This document shows positions 21,157 to 27,591 of a stretch of DNA of 27,591 bases, in pieces. The position numbers and the translations under genes are program-made. The notes under the pieces were generated by a model that was not told the origin of the DNA, did no database searches, and saw nothing but the letters and a program-made list of their open reading frames with translations. How positions within the stretch are numbered: position 1 is the first letter of the stretch; each line of letters starts with the position of its first letter. The stretch covers positions 1-27,591 of the forward strand of contig JAUJME010000003.1 in assembly GCA_030447005.1 (NCBI GenBank). Reading direction: 5' to 3'. This stretch comes from Solirubrobacteraceae bacterium. Lineage in GTDB: Bacteria > Actinomycetota > Thermoleophilia > Solirubrobacterales > Solirubrobacteraceae.

Positions 21157-22380
21157 ACGGGGGCGACGGGGCAAAGCCGAAGCGGCTCGCGCGCGGGCGG
21201 CCTGGCGGACCAGGTGGTCGCGCTCGGCGACGTTCGTGGCCCGGCGGGCGGCCTCGGCGTAGGACGTGGCGGCGGCGGGCAGGTCGCCGCCGAGCTCGTG
21301 AAGGTGCCCGCGCACGGCGTGCCACCGGTGCCGGTCGCCGATCACCTCGCGCAGCCGGTCCGTCTCGCGCAGCCCGGCGGCGGCACCGAGGACGTGCCCG
21401 ACCGCGACCGCCCGGCCGAGCACCGCGGCGGGGTCCTCGCCCACGGGGTCCTCGCTCAGCGCGACGAGGTCGTCGTACCAGGCGAGGATCTGCGGCCAGT
21501 CGGTCTCCTGGGCGCTCGCCGCGTCGTCGTGCAGGGCGGCGATCGCGGCCTCGACCTGGTAGCGGCCCGGGCGCCGTTCCTGCGTCTGCATGGCGAGCGC
21601 CGACTGCAGGACGCCCACGCCCTCGGCGATCTCCCGTCTGTCCCACAGGCCGCGGTCCTGCCGGTCGAGCGTGACGATCCGGCCCTCCGGGTCGAGCCGC
21701 GCCGGGAGCCGGGCGTGGTTCAGGAGCATCAGCGCGAGCAGCCCGCGCGCCTCGGGCTCCTCCGTGGCGAGGGTGAGCTGGCGGGCGAGCCGGATCGCCT
21801 CGCCGGCCAGGTCCACCCGGCCCGCGTGGCCAGCCGTGTAGACGAGGTAGAGCACGCGCAGCACGACGGCGAGGTCGCCGGGCTGGTCCAGGCGGCGGCC
21901 GCGCAGCGTGCGCTTGGCGCGGCTGATCCGCTGCGCCATCGTCGCCTCGGGGACGTAGAAGGCGTCAGCGATCTCCCGGGTGGTGAGGCCGCCGACGGCG
22001 CGCAGGGTCAGCGCCACCTGGGACGCGGGCGCCAGGTCGGGATGACAGCAGCAGAAGAGCAGGAAGAGGGTGTCGTCGCCCTCCTCGGTGGAGGCCCGCC
22101 GCGGCTCCGCGTACGTCGTCTCCTCGCGGCGCTGCCGGGCGACCTCGCTGCGGTGGGCGTCGACGAGCCGCCGCGTCGCGACCGTGGTCAGCCACGCGCT
22201 CGGGTCGCGCGGCGGGTGCTCGGGCCAGACCCGGAACGCCTCGAGCAGCGCCTCCTGGAGCGCGTCCTCGGCGGCGTCGAAGTCCTCGCCCCGGCGGACC
22301 AGGCCCGCGAGCACCCGCGGGACGAGGGCGCGCAGCGCGCCCTCGTCCAGCCCTTGCACCGGCTCGCCGCTCCCGCTCAC
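21124..22380 (-). CDS. ECF42-type RNA polymerase sigma factor with C-terminal extension
   Basis: 418 residues, more than double a standard ECF sigma. Region 2 contains DAAEDALQEALLEAFRVWPEHPPRDPSAWLTTVATRRLVDAHR. Region 4 contains LTLRAVGGLTTREIADAFYVPEATMAQRISRAKRTLR (helix-turn-helix). Between them is FLLFCCCHPDL, the Cys-rich block typical of this group. The C-terminal 230 residues are a helical, TPR-like extension that replaces an anti-sigma factor in ECF42. GTG 22380 follows the YCII gene by 2 bp, the standard ECF42 pairing. It should direct transcription of the YCII gene and itself; the inducing signal is unknown. The last residues overlap the STAS remnant. Confidence 0.93.
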   Translation of the reverse strand: MSGSGEPVQGLDEGALRALVPRVLAGLVRRGEDFDAAEDALQEALLEAFRVWPEHPPRDPSAWLTTVATRRLVDAHRSEVARQRREETTYAEPRRASTEEGDDTLFLLFCCCHPDLAPASQVALTLRAVGGLTTREIADAFYVPEATMAQRISRAKRTLRGRRLDQPGDLAVVLRVLYLVYTAGHAGRVDLAGEAIRLARQLTLATEEPEARGLLALMLLNHARLPARLDPEGRIVTLDRQDRGLWDRREIAEGVGVLQSALAMQTQERRPGRYQVEAAIAALHDDAASAQETDWPQILAWYDDLVALSEDPVGEDPAAVLGRAVAVGHVLGAAAGLRETDRLREVIGDRHRWHAVRGHLHELGGDLPAAATSYAEAARRATNVAERDHLVRQAARARAASALPRRPRSGAGAPPART

Positions 22381-22382
22381 GG

Positions 22383-22793
22383 TCAGTCCTCCGACGGCGC
22401 CCCGGACATGACCTCCCGCACGTCGATCCACTCGTACAGGGGCTCGCCGCCGGGGCCGGGCTCGGAGGAGACGTACGCCGCGAGCTCGACCGCGCGCTCG
22501 TGGGACTCGACGTCGATCATGTACCAGCCCGCGACCAGGTCGCTGGTCTCGGGCTGCGGGCCGTCGGTGGTGACGGGCGCCGCGTCCGGGCCGCCGTAGC
22601 GCACCCAGGTGCGCGCCGGCCTGAGCGCCTGCGCGCCGACGTACTCGCCGTTCTCCTCGAGCAGCTCGCTGACGTGCCTGAGGAAGGCCATGTGCGCTTC
22701 CACGTCCTCGGGCGCCCACTGGTCCATCGGGGGCACGGGACGGTGCGGCTCCGGGCCGCCGCGGTAGTGCTTGAGCAGCAGGTACTTCGGCAT
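22383..22793 (-). CDS. YCII-related (DGPF) protein, ECF42 partner
   Basis: 136 residues from ATG 22793, with AGGAG about 8 nt upstream (a true leader, unlike most genes here). Family marks are MPKYLLLKHYRGG, the ATW/GPDAAPVTTDGPQPETSDLVAGWYMIDVES block around a DGP motif, and AAYVSSEPGPGGEPLYEWIDVREV at the end. YCII proteins have a ferredoxin-like fold and act as small enzymes or sensors; those paired with ECF42 are usually the sigma factor's own targets. It is co-transcribed with the sigma factor, with a 2-bp gap. Confidence 0.93.
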   Translation of the reverse strand: MPKYLLLKHYRGGPEPHRPVPPMDQWAPEDVEAHMAFLRHVSELLEENGEYVGAQALRPARTWVRYGGPDAAPVTTDGPQPETSDLVAGWYMIDVESHERAVELAAYVSSEPGPGGEPLYEWIDVREVMSGAPSED

Positions 22794-23076
22794 CGTGGTC
22801 TCCTGGTGTCGTGGGCCGCGCCTGTCGAGGCCCTCACCTGGTGAGCGGAGCCGACCGGCGCTTCTCGACATCGTGCCGCTAGCACTCGACCCAGCACTAC
22901 ACACAGCAACCATTCGGCGAGCGCGCGATCCGCGCCGCGCAGCGCGGCCGCTGCCGACATGCTAGGCCGCGCGTTGATCGCCGCGCCGCGTCCGGCTACC
23001 GCGTGACTCTCGAGACGTCATAAGATGGATTAGCGAGCGTTGGAGCGGTCGAAGCCGGCGGCGTAGGCTTCGCGTC
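22794..23076. other. Divergent intergenic region with candidate ECF42 and housekeeping promoters
   Basis: 283 bp, among the least GC-rich stretches here. Leftward, TGTCGA (complement of 22865-22870) matches the -35 motif I recall being reported for ECF42 promoters, 71 nt before the YCII ATG; I could not find a convincing -10. Rightward, TTGGAG (23040-23045), an 18-nt spacer and TAGGCT (23064-23069) stand 7 nt before GTG 23077. No gene is evident in between. Confidence 0.55.
23040..23076 (+). promoter_or_regulatory. Housekeeping-like promoter and hairpin before the sulfite-oxidase-like gene
   Basis: TTGGAG-N18-TAGGCT-N7-GTG gives a clear leaderless layout. Overlapping it, CGAAGCC (23050-23056) and GGCTTCG (23066-23072) form a perfect 7-bp inverted repeat with a 9-nt centre. 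The right arm covers most of the -10, so the repeat could be an operator. Confidence 0.55.
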
Positions 23077-24141
23077 GTGACCAGGCAGACGTCCCCGATC
23101 TCCCCCGACGAGCTGCGCCTGGCCACTCGCAATCACGGGATGCCGCTCGAGGCGCTCGCCTACGACGTCACGCCGATCGGCATGCACTACCTGCTGATCC
23201 ACTACGACGTCCCGCGCGTCGATCCCGCCGCCTGGCGGCTCGAGGTCGGCGGCGCGGTCGAGCGCCCCCTCTCGCTCTCCCTCGACGAGCTCGCCGCGCG
23301 TCCGCAGGCGACGGCGGACGTGACCTTCGAGTGCGCGGGCAACGGCCGGACCCTGTTCGAGCCGCGACCGATCAGCCAGCCGTGGGGCCTCGAAGCCGTC
23401 AGCACCGGGTCATGGACCGGCACCCCGCTGGCCGGGCTGCTCGCCGAGGCGGGCGTCGCCGACGAAGCCGTCGAGGTCCTCTTCAGCGGGCTCGACCTCG
23501 GTGTCGAGGGCGGCATCGAGCAGGCGTATGAACGGAGTCTCCCGATCGCCGACGCCCTCCACGAGGAGGTGCTGCTCGCGTGGTCGCTCAACGGCGCGCC
23601 GCTCCCCCCGCAGCACGGCTACCCGCTCCGCCTCGTCGTCCCGGGCTGGTACGGGATGACCAACGTGAAGTGGCTCTCGCGGATCACCGTCCTCACCGAG
23701 CCGTTCACGGGCTATCAGAACGCGCACAGCTACCGGCTCCGCGAGCAGGAGCACGAGGAGGGGTCGCCGCTCGCGCGCATGGCGGTGCGCGCCCTGATGA
23801 TCCCGCCGGGCATCCCGGACTTCGCGACGCGGCGCCGCTTCGCCCGGCCCGGCCGCCACACGCTCGAGGGCCGTGCGTGGTCGGGCGCGGGGCCGGTCGA
23901 GGCGGTCGAGGTGAGCGCGGACGGCGGGGCGACGTGGGAGCGTGCGTCGCTCGACCCGGCGGCCACCCCTCACGGGTGGCGGCGGTGGAGCTTCGAGTGG
24001 CACCCGCTCGCCCCCGGCGAATACGAGCTGTGCTGCCGGGCGACGGACGCCACCGGCGCCCGCCAGCCCGAGTCGGCGGCCTGGAACCTCGGCGGCTACG
24101 CGAACAACGCCGTCCAGCGCGTGGCGGTCACGGTCGCCTGA
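23077..24141 (+). CDS. Sulfite-oxidase-family molybdopterin oxidoreductase
   Basis: 354 residues. The molybdopterin domain (about 10-230) contains Cys86 in TFECAGNGR, the expected molybdenum ligand, preceded by IHYDVPRVDPAAWRLEVGG. Later come HGYPLRLVVPGWYGMTNVKWLSRI, a block conserved across the sulfite oxidase family, and the Ig-like dimerisation domain (about 240-354) with VEVSADGGATWERA and NLGGYANNAVQRV. No signal peptide or heme domain is visible, so it should be cytoplasmic and use a separate electron acceptor. It may oxidise sulfite or another substrate; the family alone does not decide. The start is GTG 23077, with a leaderless-type promoter. Confidence 0.93.
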   Translation: MTRQTSPISPDELRLATRNHGMPLEALAYDVTPIGMHYLLIHYDVPRVDPAAWRLEVGGAVERPLSLSLDELAARPQATADVTFECAGNGRTLFEPRPISQPWGLEAVSTGSWTGTPLAGLLAEAGVADEAVEVLFSGLDLGVEGGIEQAYERSLPIADALHEEVLLAWSLNGAPLPPQHGYPLRLVVPGWYGMTNVKWLSRITVLTEPFTGYQNAHSYRLREQEHEEGSPLARMAVRALMIPPGIPDFATRRRFARPGRHTLEGRAWSGAGPVEAVEVSADGGATWERASLDPAATPHGWRRWSFEWHPLAPGEYELCCRATDATGARQPESAAWNLGGYANNAVQRVAVTVA

Positions 24142-24149
24142 GAGGTTCC

Positions 24150-25253
24150 TCAGAAGTTCCGTCGGAGCAGCGAAGGAGGGTCGTGGACGCGGCGAAGGCC
24201 GATCCCGGCGGGATCCGCGCCGACACCCGAGACCGTCACGTCGATGCCTTCCATCCGGGCGGTCGCCGCCCACGCCCCCGGCACGGTGAGGATCCGGAAC
24301 TCCCGCGGCCGGAGGTCGACGGGGAACGCGACTGTGCCGGGCGTCGCGGCGGCGACCTGGGCGAGGACGGCGCGGTCGCGCGCGCGGTGCCAGAGGGCGA
24401 CCGCCGCCTCGGAGGCATCGGGCCACGGCGACTCGTCGGCGTTCATCAGCGCCGAGCGCAGCGCCGCCTCCGGCTCGGGATCGCCACTTCCGGGCAGCGA
24501 GCTGCCGACCTCGACCCAGCGTCCTGCGGTCCCGGCATGGTGAAGGCGGACGTCGCCGACGTCGTCTGTGGACCGGCCCGCCCAGCCGCCGAGCGTCCGC
24601 TCGCCGGCCCACCGCTCGTCGAGCTCGAAGACGGGGAACGACAAGCGGCGGAGCACGTCAAGGCGCCGCTCGTCGAGCCACGCCGCCTCCACGGCGGTCA
24701 TCGCCCCCTCGCTGCGGTCCGGCTCGTCGCCGGCGGCGTAGAAGAAGCCGCCGCTCTCGCGATGTCCGCACGCCCGGCAGATGAGCTCGGCGCCGGTGCG
24801 CGGGAACGGCAGCGTGGAGCGACGCACCCAGGCCACCCGATCGCACGCCGGGCAGGGCACCGTCGTGTCGGTCACGGGACGGTGCCGAACCCGGACCTTG
24901 CGCGGAACGAGGTCGCCCGCGCCGTCTCGGAAGAGCACGGGCGGCTCCTCGGAGCCGCCGAGAGGCTGCACGACCGCCGCCAGCCAGGCGCCCGCTTCGC
25001 AGATCCCCTCGACCAGCGTGCCGTGGACGTCGCGCGCCCATACGGAGGTGGCGCGCCGTGGGAGCCGGCCGCCCAGGACCCACACGTCACGATCCTCGGC
25101 CCGCACGACCATCGCTGCCGGCCCGTCGCCCGCGACCACCGTCCCGAGCCCCGGCTCGTCCTCGAGCCCGACGGTCAGCTCGCCCCAGCGCCCGCGGGTC
25201 ACGACGCCGCGCCGTCCGTCCCCGACCGCCACCGAGACGAGGATCTCCGCCAC
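24150..25253 (-). CDS. Uncharacterised zinc-ribbon protein
   Basis: 367 residues from GTG 25253. No family recognised. The first 120 residues look beta-rich (ILVSVAVGDGRRGVVTRGRWGELTVGLEDEPG). Residues 134-162 hold Cys134-x2-Cys137 and Cys159-x2-Cys162 (CPAC...CRAC), a zinc ribbon. The C-terminal half contains conserved-looking FELDERWAGERTLGGWAGR and PVDLRPREFRILTVPGAWAATARMEG. No signal peptide or membrane helix. TACGAT (complement of 25261-25266) lies 7 nt before GTG 25253, giving a leaderless promoter; it converges on the sulfite-oxidase-like gene, 8 bp apart. The 1128-residue open frame that includes it upstream is antisense noise. Confidence 0.8.
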   Translation of the reverse strand: MAEILVSVAVGDGRRGVVTRGRWGELTVGLEDEPGLGTVVAGDGPAAMVVRAEDRDVWVLGGRLPRRATSVWARDVHGTLVEGICEAGAWLAAVVQPLGGSEEPPVLFRDGAGDLVPRKVRVRHRPVTDTTVPCPACDRVAWVRRSTLPFPRTGAELICRACGHRESGGFFYAAGDEPDRSEGAMTAVEAAWLDERRLDVLRRLSFPVFELDERWAGERTLGGWAGRSTDDVGDVRLHHAGTAGRWVEVGSSLPGSGDPEPEAALRSALMNADESPWPDASEAAVALWHRARDRAVLAQVAAATPGTVAFPVDLRPREFRILTVPGAWAATARMEGIDVTVSGVGADPAGIGLRRVHDPPSLLRRNF

Positions 25254-25310
25254 GCCGGCGATCGTACGCGACCGCCCGCAGACGGCCACCCGTCCGTTAG
25301 AACTCGCCCG
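25254..25310. promoter_or_regulatory. Back-to-back leaderless promoters
   Basis: In 57 bp, TACGAT-N7-GTG points left (complement of 25261-25266, start 25253) and TAGAAC-N7-ATG points right (25298-25303, start 25311). Both boxes sit exactly 7 nt from their start codons. No clear -35 is seen on the right-hand side. Confidence 0.45.
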
Positions 25311-26543
25311 ATGGCCACCTACCGCGCGCCCGGGCTCGTTCTCACCGAGCACGAGTTCTCCGTCCCGCTCGACCACGCCCGGCCCGGCGGCGAGCGGATC
25401 ACCGTCTTCGCGCGCGCGGTCGCCGACCCCGACGGGCTCGACCGCCCCTTCCTCGTCTACCTCCAGGGCGGGCCGGGGTTCGAGGCGCCGCGCCCGACCC
25501 GCCACCCCTCCGCCCCCGGCTGGCTCGACCGCGCGCTCCAGGACTACCGCGTGCTGATGCTCGACCAGCGCGGGACGGGGCGCTCGACGCCGGTCGGCAC
25601 CCTCGCCGGCCGCTCGCCCGCCGAGCAGGCCGAATACCTCACCCACTTCCGGGCGGACTCGATCGTCGACGACGCCGAGCACATCCGGCGCGAGCTCGGC
25701 GTCGAGCGCTGGAGCGTCCTGGGTCAGTCCTTCGGGGGCTTCACGACGGTCGCCTACCTCTCCCGCGCGCCCGAGGGCCTGCGCGAGGCGCTCATCACGG
25801 GCGGGCTGCCGCCCCTCGGCCGCCACGCCGACGAGGTCTACGCCGCCACCTACGCGCGGGTGCTCGAGCGCAACCGGCGCTACTACGAGCGCTACCCCGG
25901 CGACCGCGACCGCGCGCGGGAGCTGCGGCGCCTCCTCGAGAGCGAGGACGTTCGCCTGCCCGCCGGCGACCGGCTCACCTGGCCGCGCTTCCGCCAGGCC
26001 GGCAGCCTCCTCGGCAGGAGCGACGGCGCCGAGCTCCTGCACTACATCCTCGAGTTGCCGTTCGACTCCCCCGCGTTCCTGCACGACGCAGAGTCGGTCA
26101 TCGAATTCGCCCGCAACCCGCTCTACGCGATCGTCCACGAGTCGAGCTACGCCGACGGCTGCGCGACGCGCTGGTCGGCCGAGCGGACCCTGCCGGCGGA
26201 GTACGAGGAGGTCCCCGAGCTGCTGACGGGCGAGCACGTCTACCCGTGGATGTTCGACGAGCTCGGTGCGCTGGCGCCGCTGCGCGAGGCGGCGCACCTG
26301 CTCGCCGAGCACGAGTGGCCGCGGCTCTACGACCCGCAGGTCCTGGCCGCCAACGAGGTCCCGGCCGCCGCCGCGATCTACGCCGAGGACCTCTACGTCG
26401 AGCGCGCGTTCTCCGAGGAGACGGCCGCGGCGATCCGCGGGCTGCGGCCCTGGGTGACCAGCGAGTACGAGCACAACGGCCTGCGTGCCGACGGCGGGCG
26501 GATCCTCGGCCGCCTGATCGACCTCGCCCGCGGCCGGGCCTAG
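25311..26543 (+). CDS. Alpha/beta hydrolase, proline iminopeptidase-like (S33)
   Basis: 410 residues. VYLQGGPGFEAPRP (about 49-62) is the GGPG oxyanion block of S33 peptidases. MLDQRGTGRSTPV follows, then nucleophile Ser140 in VLGQSFGGFTT. The acid candidate is in YAEDLYVERAFS and the base in VTSEYEHNGLRADGG. Length and order fit the prolyl aminopeptidase/tricorn-interacting-factor branch, which removes N-terminal residues from peptides; esterase activity is an alternative. No signal peptide, so cytoplasmic. It appears to lead an operon with the Nudix (13-bp gap) and MOSC (14-bp gap) genes. Confidence 0.9.
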   Translation: MATYRAPGLVLTEHEFSVPLDHARPGGERITVFARAVADPDGLDRPFLVYLQGGPGFEAPRPTRHPSAPGWLDRALQDYRVLMLDQRGTGRSTPVGTLAGRSPAEQAEYLTHFRADSIVDDAEHIRRELGVERWSVLGQSFGGFTTVAYLSRAPEGLREALITGGLPPLGRHADEVYAATYARVLERNRRYYERYPGDRDRARELRRLLESEDVRLPAGDRLTWPRFRQAGSLLGRSDGAELLHYILELPFDSPAFLHDAESVIEFARNPLYAIVHESSYADGCATRWSAERTLPAEYEEVPELLTGEHVYPWMFDELGALAPLREAAHLLAEHEWPRLYDPQVLAANEVPAAAAIYAEDLYVERAFSEETAAAIRGLRPWVTSEYEHNGLRADGGRILGRLIDLARGRA

Positions 26544-26556
26544 GGCGCCGCGCGCC

Positions 26557-27009
26557 GTGGCCCGCCGCAGCGCCGGCATCCTCCTGCACCGCAGCGGCCC
26601 GGGCGGCGAGCGCGAGGTGCTGCTCGTCCACCCCGGCGGGCCGTTCTGGGCCAAGAAGGACCTCGGCGCGTGGAGCATCCCGAAGGGCGAGCACGCAGAC
26701 GACGAGGACCCGCAGGTCTGCGCGCTGCGCGAGCTCGAGGAGGAGACGGGCGCCCGCGTCGGCGCCGACGGGCTCGCCGACCTGGGCGAGATCCGCCAGC
26801 GCGGCGGCAAGGTCGTGCGCGCCTGGGCGGCGGAGGGCGACCTCGACGCCGCCCAGCTTCGCAGCAACACCTTCACCCTCGAGTGGCCGCCGCGCTCGGG
26901 CCGGATGCAGGAGTTCCCGGAGGTCGACCGCGCGGAGTGGTTCTCGATCCAGGAGGCGCGGCGGCGGATCCTGCCGGCGCAGGCGGAGCTCCTCGACCGG
27001 CTGGCGTAA
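26557..27009 (+). CDS. Nudix hydrolase
   Basis: 150 residues from GTG 26557. The Nudix box is complete: G-x5-E-x7-REUxEExGU reads G..E..RELEEETGA within PKGEHADDEDPQVCALRELEEETGA. The N-terminal SAGILLHRSGPGGEREVLLVHPGGPFWAKKD and the C-terminal EFPEVDRAEWFSIQEARRRILPAQ fit a stand-alone NTP/ADP-ribose-type pyrophosphohydrolase of the DUF/AP4A-like branch. Substrate unknown. It lies 13 bp after the S33 hydrolase and 14 bp before the MOSC gene, probably in one operon. Confidence 0.94.
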   Translation: MARRSAGILLHRSGPGGEREVLLVHPGGPFWAKKDLGAWSIPKGEHADDEDPQVCALRELEEETGARVGADGLADLGEIRQRGGKVVRAWAAEGDLDAAQLRSNTFTLEWPPRSGRMQEFPEVDRAEWFSIQEARRRILPAQAELLDRLA

Positions 27010-27023
27010 CGTCTCCTGCACCC

Positions 27024-27591
27024 GTGTCGGCCGGTCGCATCCTCTCCGTCAACGTCGGCCGCCCGCAGCAGGTGGCGGTGCGCCGCGGACGGCCGCTGAT
27101 GAGCGCGATCGGCAAGACGCCGGTGGAGGGCCGCGTGCGCGTGGAGGGGATCAACGTCGCGGGCGACGCGCAGGCCGACCGGCGCGTCCACGGCGGCCCG
27201 GACAAGGCCGTCTACGCCTACGCGTGCGAGGACACGCAGTGGTGGGCCGGCGCGCTGGCGCGCGACCTCGTCCCCGGCGCGTTCGGCGAGAACCTGACGC
27301 TCGAGGGCGTCCAGGTGACGCGCGCGCTGATCGGCGAGCGCTGGCGGGCCGGGACGGTCGAGCTCGAGGTCTGCCAGCCGCGACTGCCGTGCGCGAAGCT
27401 GGGAATCGCGTTCGGCGACCCGCTGATGGTCCGGCGCTTCGGGGAGGCGTCGCGGCCGGGCGCCTACCTGCGGATCCTGGTCGAGGGGGAGGTCGGCGCG
27501 GGCGACGCCGTCGAGGTGGTCCACCGCCCTGCGCACGACGTGACGATCGAGCTCGTCTCCCGCGCGATCCTGCTCGACGACTCGCTGCTCT
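27024..27591 (+). CDS. MOSC domain protein (3' end outside window)
   Basis: 189 codons are visible from GTG 27024 to the window end. MOSC-family marks are ILSVNVGRPQQVAVRRGRPLMSAIGKTPV, GDAQADRRVHGGPDKAVYAY (the HGG block), FGENLTLEGV, and the conserved Cys in VCQPRLPCAKLGIAFG, which binds the molybdenum/sulfur or other sulfur carrier chemistry in the family. It resembles YiiM-type stand-alone MOSC proteins, which use molybdenum cofactor to reduce N-hydroxylated compounds. Operon position after the Nudix gene is likely. The C-terminus cannot be judged. Confidence 0.9.
   Translation, partial: MSAGRILSVNVGRPQQVAVRRGRPLMSAIGKTPVEGRVRVEGINVAGDAQADRRVHGGPDKAVYAYACEDTQWWAGALARDLVPGAFGENLTLEGVQVTRALIGERWRAGTVELEVCQPRLPCAKLGIAFGDPLMVRRFGEASRPGAYLRILVEGEVGAGDAVEVVHRPAHDVTIELVSRAILLDDSLL

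Noticed and set aside
24150..27536. 1128-residue minus-strand open frame, and the 987-residue plus-strand frame from 23580
   Set aside because: Only their ends (24150-25253 and 25311-26543) are real genes. The rest is antisense or out of frame to well-supported genes and is Arg/Ala/Pro-rich, as expected in GC-rich DNA.
1..27591. CRISPR, tRNA/rRNA, IS element, phage or defence system
   Set aside because: I found no regularly spaced repeats other than the in-gene 33-bp units, no transposase or integrase motifs and no recognisable RNA gene.

Overview
The window is very GC-rich DNA with GC-saturated third codon positions, GTG starts nearly as common as ATG, many 4-bp stop/start overlaps and several promoters that appear to yield leaderless mRNAs. 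Together with the gene families present (ECF42-type sigma factor with a YCII protein, DUF488, TfoX-like, class B flavin monooxygenase, actinobacterial membrane glycosyltransferase), this suggests a high-GC Actinomycetota chromosome. Solirubrobacterales/Thermoleophilia is my best guess and is an inference only. I saw no rRNA, tRNA, CRISPR array, IS element or phage gene.

Layout. 1-1386: a partial zinc-type alcohol dehydrogenase and two small uncharacterised genes. 1494-8659: a surface-saccharide-like region. It holds a GT-C-like membrane protein, a beta-propeller lipoprotein, and a tight five-gene minus-strand operon (GT2, DUF2064 transferase, SAM methyltransferase, cytochrome b/molybdopterin fusion, small membrane protein). 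An NDP-sugar epimerase with a zinc-knuckle insertion diverges from the operon. 8668-12713: an envelope/stress cluster with two small membrane proteins, a membrane-anchored YsnF/DUF2382 protein, an alpha/beta hydrolase behind a SigB-like promoter, and three amphipathic Ala-rich proteins, one with 11-residue LEA-like repeats. Two pairs of neighbours here share duplicated modules. 12748-14918: an SRPBCC/methyltransferase/DUF488 operon and a hypothetical gene. 14935-17170: a Baeyer-Villiger-type monooxygenase and a divergent TetR regulator sharing a perfect 18-bp operator-promoter palindrome. 17175-19786: a TfoX-like protein, a secreted beta-propeller and an esterase. 19787-21156: a secreted GH26-like hydrolase flanked by two gene remnants (an Ig-like tail and a frameshifted, internally deleted STAS domain). 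21124-22793: ECF42-type sigma factor with its YCII partner. 23077-27591: a sulfite-oxidase-like enzyme, an unknown zinc-ribbon protein, a proline-iminopeptidase-like hydrolase, a Nudix hydrolase and a partial MOSC protein.

How the genes may work together. In the saccharide region, the small soluble GT2 looks like a polyprenyl-phosphate sugar synthase. The epimerase would shape the sugar nucleotide, and the multispan GT-C-like protein is the natural user of a lipid-linked sugar. The molybdopterin fusion, translationally coupled into the same operon, suggests an oxidation step at the outer face of the membrane. No defence or mobile system is visible. The least explained units are the 3772-8659 glycosyltransferase/molybdoenzyme unit and the duplicated-module stress cluster at 8668-12713.
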